A stretch of 64,000 bases of DNA, from contig JAJZMD010000008.1 of assembly GCA_021803085.1 (NCBI GenBank), positions 1 through 64,000 of the forward strand, written 5' to 3'. The notes under the pieces were generated by a model. The model ran no database searches. It was not told the origin of the DNA and saw only the letters and a program-made list of their open reading frames with translations. A program made the translations under genes and the position numbers. The first letter of the stretch is position 1, and the number at the start of each line of letters is the position of its first letter. Positions 38,450-54,108 of this stretch are shown one piece after another. This stretch comes from Actinomycetes bacterium. GTDB lineage: Bacteria; Actinomycetota; Acidimicrobiia; Acidimicrobiales; RAAP-2.

Positions 38450-39803
38450 ACCTGTCCGCCGCGGACGGCGCGGACGCGCCGCCTGGGTTGGTCACGCGGA
38501 CGGAGACCGTTCCCGCTCCCGGGGGGGCCACGGCGTCGATCTGGCTGTTCGAGACGACCTGGAAGCGGGCCCGCACCCTGCCGAAGGTGACACCGCTCAC
38601 CCATGTGAAGCCGGAGCCGAGAACGGCGACAACCGTGCCGCCGGCCCTGGGGCCCTTGGCGGGCAGGAGCTGCGACACGGACGGGGGGCCCGGAGGCGCC
38701 ACACCGACGAAGAACGTGTCGGACGTCTGGGTGCCGCCCTCGTTCGCGACCGGCGGGTCGACCGACACGGTGATCGAGTACGTGTTCCCCGGGACGACCC
38801 GCAAGGGTGGCAGTGTCACCGACACGGAGCTGCCTGCTGTGAGCGCGACGCGGCGGATCTTCCCCGGGCGCGCGACACCACCCTTACGGGTGAGAGTAGC
38901 GTGCACCGCGATCCCGCGTTCGGCGACGTTGCCGTCGTTCGCGACGACGAGCCCGACACCGATGCGGCCCGTCGGCGGGAGCACCAGCACCGGAGAAGAG
39001 GCCGGAGAAGGTGAGGTCGCTGCGGAGGAGGGCACCGGCGCGGGTGTGAGCGCCACGGCGTGTGCGACGAGCTCGACCCTGTAGACGGCGGCGAGCGTGG
39101 GGGACCTCCCGAGGAGGTCGACCACCGAGCGCGCGGTGCTGGACGTCCACGTCCCAGTCCTGCCGGACCACACCGATGAAGAGAGCCGCGCATGGCCCGG
39201 ACCCGCGCGCAACGCGCGTCGACCGGCGGCGTACATCCGGTCGCTTCGCTCGAGGAGCGTCCCGACCTGAACCAGCTTCGCGGCAGCCCCTGCGGGCGAG
39301 ATCCTCCGGGGCGTCGATATGCGCGACGACAGGTCGGCGGCGCCCACGGCCGGCAGCGGCGCCATCCCGAGCAGCCCGTCCACGGCCGCTCTGAGGGATC
39401 GCATCGCGTCGGCGCGGTCGGCCATCGCCGCCGAGACGTCAGACCCTGCACCACCCGAGGGAGCCGGCGAGGCGGCTGTGTCCGCCGCCCGCGCAAGGGA
39501 CGCCGTCGACCGCACGAGTGTGTCGAGCGCCTCTTCGAGCGTCATTCGGTCGTCGCCCGCCATCGAGGCGAGCAGCTTTTGGTACTCCTCGTCCAGCCGG
39601 TTGGACTCCCCGCCGAGGAGGCGCGCCTGAGCGCCGTAGGACCGGTCGATCGCACGCTCGTAGCCGACCGACTGCGAGGGCTCCTTGAGCGCCCCCCCCA
39701 CCAGGACGGCCAAGACCAGTGCCCCCGCCACCACGGCCACGACGGCGGCGCCGCTCACGCGCGGGACGTGGCGCCGGCGCCGGCGTCGATCGATGGGAGC
39801 CAC
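38433..39803 (-). CDS. membrane-anchored protein with C-terminal IPT/TIG domain
   Basis: A cytoplasmic Arg-rich start (IDRRRRRRHVPRVSG) is followed by one membrane helix (AAVVAVVAGALVLAVLVGGA) and a large extracytoplasmic part: a helical region, a Thr/Ser/Pro linker near AATSPSPASSPVLVLPPTG, a beta-rich domain (GVGLVVANDGNVAERGIAVH), and an immunoglobulin-like IPT/TIG domain at the end (PSVSQLLPAKGPRAGGTVVA, GSGFTWVSGVTFG). TIG domains mediate binding at the cell surface. No signal cleavage site is evident. The GTG at 39803 avoids overlap with the upstream gene; the frame stays open to 39974, so the start is uncertain. Function unknown. Confidence 0.7.
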   Translation of the reverse strand: MAPIDRRRRRRHVPRVSGAAVVAVVAGALVLAVLVGGALKEPSQSVGYERAIDRSYGAQARLLGGESNRLDEEYQKLLASMAGDDRMTLEEALDTLVRSTASLARAADTAASPAPSGGAGSDVSAAMADRADAMRSLRAAVDGLLGMAPLPAVGAADLSSRISTPRRISPAGAAAKLVQVGTLLERSDRMYAAGRRALRAGPGHARLSSSVWSGRTGTWTSSTARSVVDLLGRSPTLAAVYRVELVAHAVALTPAPVPSSAATSPSPASSPVLVLPPTGRIGVGLVVANDGNVAERGIAVHATLTRKGGVARPGKIRRVALTAGSSVSVTLPPLRVVPGNTYSITVSVDPPVANEGGTQTSDTFFVGVAPPGPPSVSQLLPAKGPRAGGTVVAVLGSGFTWVSGVTFGRVRARFQVVSNSQIDAVAPPGAGTVSVRVTNPGGASAPSAADRFAYGR

Positions 39804-39889
39804 CGGCGCGTGACGATACTTCCACGCTTCGAGAAGGCGGGGCGAGAGGCCGACGTCGGCCGACGGTGACGCTCGCGACCGCCCCTGGC

Positions 39890-45031
<5,142 letters not shown>

Positions 45032-45035
<4 letters not shown>

Positions 45036-48000
45036 GTCTCCCCCACGAGCGCCACGTACGACGAGAGCGCGCGATCGGCGCGCTTCCGGCGCCAGCTCGT
45101 CGCCCGATCGGGCGGGCACATGCCGTCGTACGGGCAGTACGTGCAGTTCGACCCGCGCACTGGGCGTCCGTCGCTCGGACCGGGACGTGCGGGGAACCTT
45201 CCCGTCTCGATCGTCTCGGCGAGCGTGCCGAGCACCTCTTGCAGCCGGCTCTGGACCGCGTCGTCGAGATCCAGCCACTCAGGCGGATCGGGGGCCCCGA
45301 CGAACCAGTACCCGGCACGCACGCGGCGCGACGCGCCGAAGGCGGCCCTCGCTGCGAGCGCGTAGACGGGCAGCTGGAGCCGCTGGCCGCCCGACAGCGG
45401 GTCGCCGCCCTCGAGCGCCCCGTACGGCCTTCCCGACTTGTAGTCGATGACCGCCACCGAGCCGTCTGCCAGCTCGTCCACCCGGTCGATCCTCCCGCGG
45501 AACCGCACGTCGCCACGGGGCGTGTCCACCGAGACGACGGTTTCCGATGGCGGACCGAAGTCGAGCTCCACCGCCACCGACCTCGCGCCCGACGCGACCC
45601 GGTACTCGTTCTCGTCCCGGAGGTGCGCACGCAGGTCGCTCGTCATCTTCGACCGCTCGAGGGCCCACAGGGCGGGATGACCCGTCACCCCTCGACGCCT
45701 CGCCTCTTCGAACTCCTCTTCGGCGTAGAAGAGCATGCGCTCTTCCCTGGCCGAGGGGTCCTCCTCGACGGAGACCCCGGCCATCATCTCGGCTGCGACG
45801 AGCCGCTCGAGTACACGGTGGACGATCAGCCCGCGCTCTGCCGGAGCGAGCTGGAGCAACGTCTCGGGCAGCTCGCGTACCGTGACACGCAGCAGGTGCG
45901 AGAAGAGGTAGCTGCGGGGACAGCGCGCCAGGCGCTCGAGGCTCGTCGCCGACTGCACGGCTCCGGTTCGCGGCGAGGGGATCTCCAGGTGCTCGACGAG
46001 ACCGTCGAACCGGGTGAACTGCGCGCTCCGGCGGGCGCGCCGGACCGCCAGCGAGCCGGCGAACGACGCGTCGTCGCGCGCGAGGAAGTGGTCAGAGACC
46101 CGTCCGCGCGCTGCCACCCATCGGACGAGGCTGCGAAGCCGCCAATCGGCCTCGGACACGGCGTCCGAGCTGCGTCCACCGTCACCCACCGCGGCGGCGA
46201 ACGACGAGACGAACTGGAACCGCTCTCCGAGCCCTGGCGGCGGGCCGCCCCTCAGCTCCCGCGCGGCGTGGCGCCTCCCGTCGCCGGCGAGGGCGTCGAC
46301 CGCCTCGAGGAAGAGGGCGGCTGGCCGGAGCTCCCGGCCGTGGCGCTGGTCGTAGCGGGAGCAGGAGAGCACCTGCTCGCGCGCGCCCGCGAGGGCCGCG
46401 AGGAAGTCTCGCCGGGCCGACGCGGCGTCGACCGCGCGCAGCGGGACCTCATCGCCGGCGCGCTCGCGCTCGCGGTCGGGGAGAAGGACGTCGTCTCCCT
46501 GGCGCGCGGGGAGGGCACCGTCGACCATGCCGACGACGCAGGCGACCTCGAGGTCGAGCCCGATCGCCTCCTCCACCCGCCCGACCAGCAACCCGCGCCC
46601 GATGCGCGCCGTTCCGGGCGCCGGCACGTCGAGCTCGGCGGCGAGCGCCGTGCGAAAGTCCGCGGCAGTCGGAGCGAGGCCGCGGAGCCAGTCGAGCGCC
46701 CCGATCCTGCCGAGCGCCTCGCCGACCGCGTCGAACGCGACGACCTCGTCGTCCGGCCAGCCGGCGCGCCGCGCCGGGGGCCCGAGGAGGTCGGCGAGGA
46801 GCCTGCGGGCCCACTCGCCCCACGCCTCCCAGCTGGTGGGCGCCCGCCCCAGTCGCTCCGCCATCGTGTCGAGGAAGGCGCGCAGCTCGTCGCACCGGCG
46901 GGCGTCGACCTGAAGGAGCCGCGCGCGCGCAGACGACCCAGGATCCCCGCCGGCCGCGTCGGGGCCGCTCCCGTCCTCGGTGCCGTCGAGCTCGTCGGCA
47001 CCATCCTCGGCTCCGGCCAGGCCGCGCGCCCGCGCGCGCTCCCGCAACGAACGGGCGTGCACGCCGAGGCGCTCGCGCCACTGGCCGAGGCCCGAGACCA
47101 CTCCCGCCTCGGCCGAGAGCGCGTTCCACTCCGCAGCCGGGACCAGGTGGCCGCCGGAGAGCATCGGCGCCGACGCGAGCCACGCGGTGACGTCGTCGCG
47201 CCGCCAATCGTGGTCCGGAAGGGCAACGGCGCCCAAGAGGGCGCGCCCCGCGACCGTCGACGACAACGGCCGGGCGCTTTCCCCGTGGGCGGGGATGCCC
47301 GCCACGGCGAGGGCGTCGTGGATGAGCTGGCGGTAGGTGGGCCCGCCGCCGTGCAGCAACGCCATGCGCTCGAGGGGCACGCCCTCGGCATTCCTGCCCA
47401 TCAGGTGGCGGAGGGCCATGAGCACCTCCGCGTCGGCGCTCGGCGCCGACCGGACCCACGTCGGTGCGAGAGCGCGGGCCGATCCGCCCTCCTCGGGGCC
47501 CCCGTCGACGGTGGCGTTCCGTCCGGCGCCCCCCGACAGGCGGGTGACGAGCTGACGGGCCTCGCCGTCGGCGATGACGTCGCCGACGGCGCCCACGATC
47601 ACCTCCACGTCGGTGCACCCGCCGAGCGTCTCGATCAGCTCGAGCTCGGGCGGCCCGATCCGGCGCGGGAGGTAGACGGCGACCTGCCCGCACGTCTCCG
47701 CTGCCCGCCCCGGTTGCCGCCGGACCTCCGCCGCGGCCGCGGCGAGCAGCTCGGCCGTCCCGACGCAGTCCGAGAGCGCCGAGCGCACGCGTCGCACGAC
47801 GCCGACCACGTCGGCAGCCCGGGGGCTCTGAGCCGCCAGTGCGTCGAGCGCCACGGCCGAGACGGCCGCGAGGTCCCGGTAGGTGCGCGCGAGCGCCCGC
47901 AAGGTCGCCGGCTGATCGAGGGCGCCCGCGAGGTGGGAGGGCGTCTCCTCGACGAGCGCCGAGCGCACGGCCTCGAGCTCGATCGCAGGAGAGGCCGGCA

Positions 48001-48259
48001 CCCTCCTGCCAACCGACAGCCAATGCTGTGCCAGCTCTGCGGCGAACCGCACCCACGTCGTGCAGCGGAGGTGGGCCACCCCGGGCGGCGTCGAAGCGAG
48101 CCGGCGCCGCACCGAGAGCGCCAGCGGGCCGCGGTCGACCACGACGGTCGCCGGCGAGAGCGGGTCGGCCTGCTTCGCCCTGCGGACCGTGCTCGCCAGG
48201 ACCGCGAAGGCGGCATCGCCGTACGTGTACGTCGCGACCCTGATCGGCACCGGGGCCAC
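45032..48259 (-). CDS. addB: AddB-like nuclease subunit with Fe-S cluster motif
   Basis: Partner of the AddA-like protein. The 1075-residue protein shows no usable Walker A in its N-terminal helicase-like half, as expected for AddB, whose motor is inactive in many species. The C-terminal RecB-type nuclease has FRGRIDRVDELADGSVAVID with YKSGR (catalytic Asp and Lys near 940) flanked by the four Cys of an AddB iron-sulfur staple: C780 (LARCPRSYLFSH) and C1039, C1042, C1048 (CTYCPYDGMC). The start is GTG at 48259 (VAPVPIRVATYTYGD); a second GTG three codons on is possible. It is the first gene of the addBA pair. Confidence 0.85.
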
Positions 48260-48347
48260 AGTACCGAGGGGCTGTCACGACGGCGTTGAGGACGCAGGGA
48301 GCGCAAGCCCCGGGGCGGGCTGGCCGGCGTGCCGCCTGCCGTCACGC

Positions 48348-49433
<1,086 letters not shown>

Positions 49434-49502
49434 TCAACAAGAAGCACCGCTCCCGAACGATTCGACGTGATCAAGGGGAGCCGGGGTCACATCGCCGTGC
49501 GA

Positions 49503-49982
49503 TCATCCGAGCTCGAACGCGCGGTGGAGCGCTCGCACCGCACGCTCGACGTCCTGTTCGCGCACGATGCAGGAGATCCGGATCGTCGAGGTCGAGATCA
49601 GGTCGATGTTGATCCCCTCTTCGGCCAACGTCTCGAACATCGTGGCGGTCACCCCGGGGTGCGACTTCATCCCCGCGCCGATGACCGACACCTTCGCGAC
49701 GCCCTCGTCCGACGTCACCCCCGCCGCGCCCAGGGCGGCGAGATGGCCCGAGACGCCCTCGACAGCGGCGTTGACATCGGTGCGGGGGACCGTGAAGGAG
49801 ATGTCGGTCGTGCCGTGGACCGACGCGTTCTGCACGATGTCGTCCACGTTGACCGACCGGTCCGCGAGCGCCCGGAACAGGCGTGCCGCGACTCCGGGCT
49901 TGTCCGGGACGCCGGTCACGGTGATCTTCGCCTGCGAGGCATCGTGTACGACCGCCGTGACGACCGCCTCCTCCTCCACCAT
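49503..49982 (-). CDS. probable internal translation of lysC: aspartokinase beta subunit
   Basis: Inside lysC, ATG at 49982 (reading MVEEEAVVTAVVHDASQAKI) is preceded by GGAGGAGG about 8 nt upstream. It would yield a 159-residue protein consisting only of the ACT regulatory domains, as made from nested starts in lysC of Corynebacterium and Bacillus, where the site lies at the same place. This is inference from the motif and position. Confidence 0.6.
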   Translation of the reverse strand: MVEEEAVVTAVVHDASQAKITVTGVPDKPGVAARLFRALADRSVNVDDIVQNASVHGTTDISFTVPRTDVNAAVEGVSGHLAALGAAGVTSDEGVAKVSVIGAGMKSHPGVTATMFETLAEEGINIDLISTSTIRISCIVREQDVERAVRALHRAFELG

Positions 49983-50720
49983 TGACACATCCTCCTCCAA
50001 GATCCACGTACCCGGCTCCCAGGTGAAGCTGCTGCGCACATGCAGGGGCACGCGATGGTTCCGCGCGAATTCGGCAGACCGTAGTTGCAGCACCCTGCCC
50101 CCCGCCGCGGAGATCTCGAGCATCTCCTCGAAGCTGAGCCGGGACAGCTTGTGCGCGTCCGGGACGATCCTGGGGTCGGCGCTGAAGACGCCGGTGACGT
50201 CCGTGTAGATCTCGCAGACGTCGGCGCCGAGGACAGCCGCGAGCGCCACCGCCGTGAGATCGGAGGCGCCGCGCCCGAGCGTCGTCACGTCTCGATCCGT
50301 CGACACCCCCTGGAACCCTGCGACGACCGGCACCTTCCCGACTTCCAGCGCCTCGGTGATCCGTCCGGCGCGGATGTCGACGATCTTCGCCTTCGTGTGG
50401 GAGGTGTCGGTGACGATCCCGGCCTGGCTCCCCGTGAACGACGAGGCGGGGACGCCGAGCTCCGCGAGCGCCATGCACAAGAGCGCGGTCGAGATGCGCT
50501 CGCCCGCGCTGACGAGCATGTCGTACTCGCGGGGAGGCTGCACCGAGCTGACCTCGCTCGCCAGGCGGATCAGGTCGTCGGTCGTCTTCCCCATCGCGCT
50601 CACGACCACCACCACGTCCTTGCCCGCCCGCCGGGTGCGCGCGACGTGATCGGCGACCGCGCGGATGCGGTCTGCGTCCCCGACGGAGGTGCCACCGAAC
50701 TTCTGGACCACGAGCGCCAC
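49503..50720 (-). CDS. lysC: aspartokinase
   Basis: Phosphorylates aspartate, the first step of the aspartate amino-acid pathway; typically feedback-inhibited by Lys plus Thr in actinobacteria. The 405-residue protein has the kinase block VVQKFGGTSVGDADRIRAVA, STDRDVTTLGRGASDLTAVA, and two C-terminal ACT domains (AKITVTGVPDKPGVAARLFR; SVIGAGMKSHPGVTATMFET). The start is GTG. An internal ATG with a strong ribosome binding site could produce a separate regulatory beta subunit. It is divergent from the cyclophilin gene with only 48 bp between. Confidence 0.97.
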   Translation of the reverse strand: MALVVQKFGGTSVGDADRIRAVADHVARTRRAGKDVVVVVSAMGKTTDDLIRLASEVSSVQPPREYDMLVSAGERISTALLCMALAELGVPASSFTGSQAGIVTDTSHTKAKIVDIRAGRITEALEVGKVPVVAGFQGVSTDRDVTTLGRGASDLTAVALAAVLGADVCEIYTDVTGVFSADPRIVPDAHKLSRLSFEEMLEISAAGGRVLQLRSAEFARNHRVPLHVRSSFTWEPGTWILEEDVSMVEEEAVVTAVVHDASQAKITVTGVPDKPGVAARLFRALADRSVNVDDIVQNASVHGTTDISFTVPRTDVNAAVEGVSGHLAALGAAGVTSDEGVAKVSVIGAGMKSHPGVTATMFETLAEEGINIDLISTSTIRISCIVREQDVERAVRALHRAFELG

Positions 50721-50768
50721 GCAGAGACGCTATCCGCAGCAGCCCCGGCTTCGATATCGTGTGCGCCC

Positions 50769-51635
50769 GTGCCCACGGAGAAACGAGCCAGGCAGAAGGC
50801 TGCACGCAGGAAGAAGAAGGCTGCCGAGCGCCGCCGGGTCCAGACGCGCCGGCGGCTGCGGAACGGCGGGTTCATCACCGTCGGCGCCGCGGTGGTGCTC
50901 GTCTTGGTCCTGCTCACGACCGGCGCGTTCTCGAGCACCCCTCCCCAGCCCAAGAAGAAGCCCTCCCCCACGACGACGACCACGACGACCACGACGACGA
51001 CCACCTCCGCCAAGAACACGGCGCTGCAGGCGGCGGCCGACAAGGCAGCCGTCGCCGCCGGCTGCCCCGCCACACCGAAGGCGCGGGCCAACACGCTGCA
51101 CTGGCCCTCGCCGCCCGCGTTGACGATCGACACGGCGAAGACCTACACCGCGACGGTGACGACGACGGCAGGACCCTTCGTGATCGCACTCGACGCCAAG
51201 GCGGCGCCGCACACGGTGAACAACTTCGTCTTCCTCGCCCGCCAGCGTTTCTACAACTGCAACGTCTTCCACCGGGTGATCCCCGGCTTCATGGACCAGA
51301 CCGGCGACCCGACGGGCACCGGGGCGGGTGGGCCGGGCTACGAGTTCGCCAACGAGAACGTCCCGACCGCCTACGCCACCGGCGACGTCGCCATGGCCAA
51401 CTCGGGCGGCACGAGCACCAACGGGAGCCAGTTCTTCATCCTGGTGCCCGGGGGAGCCACCACCCTGAACAACGACTTGAAAGCCGGGAACAAGTACTCC
51501 CTGTTCGGAACGGTGACGTCGGGCATGCCGGTCGTCGAGAAGATCAATGCAGAGGGGAATTCGACACCGGGCGCAAATGGCGTGCCGCCGGACGTCGTCC
51601 AGAGGATCCTCACCGTCACCATCCACGAGAGTTGA
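50769..51635 (+). CDS. membrane-anchored cyclophilin-type peptidyl-prolyl isomerase
   Basis: A 288-residue protein: a very basic N-terminus (KRARQKAARRKKKAAERRR), one membrane helix (FITVGAAVVLVLVLLTTGAF), a poly-Thr linker of about 12 Thr, then a cyclophilin domain (FVIALDAKAAPHTVNNFVFL, FHRVIPGFMDQTGDPTGTG, ANSGGTSTNGSQFFILVPGG). It should catalyse proline isomerisation outside the membrane and help secreted proteins fold. The GTG at 50769 gives this N-terminus; there is no good Shine-Dalgarno. It is followed after 7 bp by a second, soluble cyclophilin. Confidence 0.9.
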   Translation: MPTEKRARQKAARRKKKAAERRRVQTRRRLRNGGFITVGAAVVLVLVLLTTGAFSSTPPQPKKKPSPTTTTTTTTTTTTSAKNTALQAAADKAAVAAGCPATPKARANTLHWPSPPALTIDTAKTYTATVTTTAGPFVIALDAKAAPHTVNNFVFLARQRFYNCNVFHRVIPGFMDQTGDPTGTGAGGPGYEFANENVPTAYATGDVAMANSGGTSTNGSQFFILVPGGATTLNNDLKAGNKYSLFGTVTSGMPVVEKINAEGNSTPGANGVPPDVVQRILTVTIHES

Positions 51636-51642
51636 GGTCGTC

Positions 51643-52194
51643 ATGACCGACGTCCCCGCCCCCGACGGCTCGAGCCCGAAGCGCCAGCGGTTCGACGCCC
51701 CTCCTCCGATGATCATCGACCCGGAGCGGCGGTACACCGCGGCGATCGAGACGTCGAAAGGCACGATCCTCGCCGAGCTCGACGCGATCGGCGCACCGGT
51801 CACGGTCAACAATTTCGTCTTCCTCGCGCGGTGGCACTACTTCGACGGCATCGTGTTCCACCGGATCATCCCGGGCTTCGTCATCCAGGGGGGCGACCCC
51901 GAGGGCACCGGCCGCGGCGGGCCCGGCTACCGGTTCGCGGACGAGCTGCCCAAGCCCGGGCGCTACCAGGTCGGTTCGCTCGCGATGGCCAACGCCGGAC
52001 CGGATACGAACGGCAGCCAGTTCTTCATCATCAGCGGGCCCGACGGCGTGAGGCTCCCGCCCGCCTACTCGCTCTTCGGCTCGGTGGTGGCGGGCGGCGA
52101 CGTCGTCGGGGCGGTCGACGCGGCAGGCTCCCCGTCGGGGAACCCGAAGGAGCGTGTGGTCATCGAAACCGTGACGATCACCGAGCACGAGTAA
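51643..52194 (+). CDS. cytosolic cyclophilin-type peptidyl-prolyl isomerase
   Basis: A 183-residue protein without signal or membrane segment, consisting of a 40-residue lead and a cyclophilin domain: AAIETSKGTILAELDAIGAP, VFHRIIPGFVIQGGDPEGTG (catalytic Arg in FHRII), GSLAMANAGPDTNGSQFFII, YSLFGSVVAGGDVV. The ATG at 51643 follows GAGGTCGTC. It is 7 bp after the membrane-anchored paralog, so the two are one operon serving both sides of the membrane. Confidence 0.93.
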   Translation: MTDVPAPDGSSPKRQRFDAPPPMIIDPERRYTAAIETSKGTILAELDAIGAPVTVNNFVFLARWHYFDGIVFHRIIPGFVIQGGDPEGTGRGGPGYRFADELPKPGRYQVGSLAMANAGPDTNGSQFFIISGPDGVRLPPAYSLFGSVVAGGDVVGAVDAAGSPSGNPKERVVIETVTITEHE

Positions 52195-52264
52195 CCGAGG
52201 CGGCGTCGCGCTGGGCCGGTCCGGCCGCGGCACACGCCGCGGCCTGATCTGGCACAGTGCCGGC

Positions 52265-53185
52265 ATGCGGCCGGAGGCGCAGCCGACCTCGGGACCGGTG
52301 CGCCCGATGACGAGCTGGGCGGGCGCCGCGCTGGGGATCGCCGTCGTGATGCTCGCCGCCGCGGCCTGCGGCGTCAGCACCCCCCTCGCCGAGGCGCGCA
52401 CGCACGCCTCGGGGCACCACGCAGCCAGCTCCCGCCTTCCCGCGGGCACGGCGACGACCACCCCGTCACGCTCGACGACGACCACCTCGCCCCCGGCCAC
52501 CTCGCCCCCGGCCACCTCCACTCCGTCACGCTCGACGACGGCCACCTCGCCCCCGGCCACCTCCACTCCGTCACGCTCGACGACGGCCACCTCGCCCCCG
52601 GCCACCTCCACTCCGTCACGCTCGACGACGGCCACCTCGCCCCCAGCCACCTCCGTTGCGGTCGGGAAGCACGGACCCGTGACGGAGCCGCCGCTCCCAG
52701 CCCCGGGGCGGGGATTCGTCGCCGACACGGTCACCGCCGTCGGAGACTCGGTGATGATCGACTACGAGGGAGCCCTCACTCAGGACATCCCCGGCGTCCA
52801 CGTCACAGCGGCCGTCAGCCGTTGGTGGACAACAGGCGAGGCGGTGCTCCGACAGCTCGAGTCACAGGACGCGCTCGGTGCGGTCGTCATCGTGGGCCTC
52901 GGGACCAACGGCCCCGTTTCCCCCGCGCAATTCGACTCGATGATGTCCGTCCTGACGGGGGCGTCGAGGGTCGTGTTCGTGAACAACCGCGTCGACCGCA
53001 CATGGCAGGACTCGAACAACGCGGTGCTCGCACAGGGCGTCGCCCGCTACCCGCGGGCGGTGCTCGTCAACTGGTGCGCCGTGGCCGTGCAGCACCCGGG
53101 ATGGCTCTACACAACACAGACGCACCTCCCGATCGACGGGCCGGGGGCGCAGGCACTCGCGGCGCTCGTCGCCGCCGCCGCCTGA
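52265..53185 (+). CDS. SGNH-fold lipoprotein with Thr/Ser/Pro repeat linker
   Basis: The 306-residue protein has a signal sequence ending LAAAACG, compatible with a lipobox Cys, a long Ser/Thr/Pro linker built from 15-residue repeats (about 65-130), and an SGNH hydrolase-like domain: VTAVGDSVMIDYEGALTQ (nucleophile Ser), VIVGLGTNGPVS (Gly-Thr-Asn block) and a C-terminal THLPIDGPGAQALAALV with the expected Asp; the usual His two or three residues after it is displaced (the nearest is in THLP). This domain resembles the extracytoplasmic domain of acyltransferase-3 O-acetylases. It may be a surface esterase; activity is uncertain. Start could be 52265 or ATG at 52307. Confidence 0.75.
   Translation: MRPEAQPTSGPVRPMTSWAGAALGIAVVMLAAAACGVSTPLAEARTHASGHHAASSRLPAGTATTTPSRSTTTTSPPATSPPATSTPSRSTTATSPPATSTPSRSTTATSPPATSTPSRSTTATSPPATSVAVGKHGPVTEPPLPAPGRGFVADTVTAVGDSVMIDYEGALTQDIPGVHVTAAVSRWWTTGEAVLRQLESQDALGAVVIVGLGTNGPVSPAQFDSMMSVLTGASRVVFVNNRVDRTWQDSNNAVLAQGVARYPRAVLVNWCAVAVQHPGWLYTTQTHLPIDGPGAQALAALVAAAA
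52458..52652 (+). repeat. 45-bp in-frame repeats in the SGNH lipoprotein gene
   Basis: Three near-identical 45-bp units start at 52518, 52563 and 52608, each encoding a TSTPSRSTTATSPPA-type linker; a diverged copy with an internal 15-bp duplication lies just upstream from about 52458. The last copy has a single-base change. The low-complexity region probably forms an extended, O-glycosylatable stalk. Confidence 0.95.
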
Positions 53186-53239
53186 CGGGCCCGGGCCTCG
53201 GAGGCGGTCAGGCGCCGGTCAGATGCCGGCTGGAGGCGG

Positions 53240-53929
53240 TCAGGCGCGGTTCAGGGCGTCGAGCCCCGCTGCGGCCAGGTGGCCGTCGACGTAGACCACG
53301 GGCTCCCCTCGCCCGGCGCTCCGCCAACGACCGTCAGGGTCGCGCAGCAGCGCGGTGCGCCCCGGGATCCCCACGACGGGAATGCCCGACGGTGCGAGCA
53401 GCACCGAGCGGTGGAGCTTCTCGCCGTGGGCGCCGTCCTGGAGGTCGCCCACGAGCGGCACGACGGCAAGGCCTTCGACCAGCCCCAGCCCCACGGTGAG
53501 CGCCCCCCCACGCGGGTCGACCATCGGGTCGGAGAGCACGAACGCGCCGGCGCCAGCGCCGGCCACGACGGCGCCCGCCTGCCACGCCGCGCGGAGTGCC
53601 GCGAAGACCTTCGAGTCCTTCAAGACCGAGCGCAGGTGGAGCGGGGACCCTCCGCTCAGGTAGACGAATCGGGCGGAGCCGACGGTTGCCGCGGCGCCGT
53701 CGTCCTGCGCGTCGGCGCGGGTGGTGACCATGAGGCCCTCCACCTCCACGCCCAGCTCGGCGAACCACTCGGCAGCCGCGAGCACACGGCGCTCCGGCCG
53801 CTCGAACGCGGCCGCCGTCGGGAGCACCAGGACCCGGTCGCAACCGGAGGCGGCGAGGAGCTCCGCGTCGAAGTCGCAGCCGGGCGTCCATTCGTCCCCG
53901 CCGACGAGCGCCAGCACACCCGTGCTCAT
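53240..53929 (-). CDS. peptidase S51-like protein, nucleophile Ser replaced
   Basis: A 229-residue alpha/beta protein resembling the S51 peptidase/cyanophycinase group with class I glutamine amidotransferase-like fold: N-terminal ALVGGDEWTPGCDFDAELL, VLPTAAAFERPERR, FVYLSGGSPLHLRSVL (the oxyanion-side SGG block) and the elbow VVAGAGAGAFVLSDPM. In active members the elbow reads GxSAGA; here position 126 is Gly (codon GGC), so hydrolysis by the usual mechanism is unlikely. The ATG at 53929 gives the family N-terminus. Divergent from the mutase gene. Confidence 0.75.
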   Translation of the reverse strand: MSTGVLALVGGDEWTPGCDFDAELLAASGCDRVLVLPTAAAFERPERRVLAAAEWFAELGVEVEGLMVTTRADAQDDGAAATVGSARFVYLSGGSPLHLRSVLKDSKVFAALRAAWQAGAVVAGAGAGAFVLSDPMVDPRGGALTVGLGLVEGLAVVPLVGDLQDGAHGEKLHRSVLLAPSGIPVVGIPGRTALLRDPDGRWRSAGRGEPVVYVDGHLAAAGLDALNRA

Positions 53930-54108
53930 GTGGGGCTCTCCACAGCCCACACCATCCCACAGACCGCCATCCGGCGGGGTGCTCGGTCGCCTCCCGGTAG
54001 CACCGGGGTAGCGTAAGCCGCGGTGTTCGAGCTGGTGGGTGCCGGGGAGCGCAGGTCGAAGCAGGGCTTCAGCTCCTGCCGCCGCCGCTGAACCGAGAGG
54101 AACCGTCC

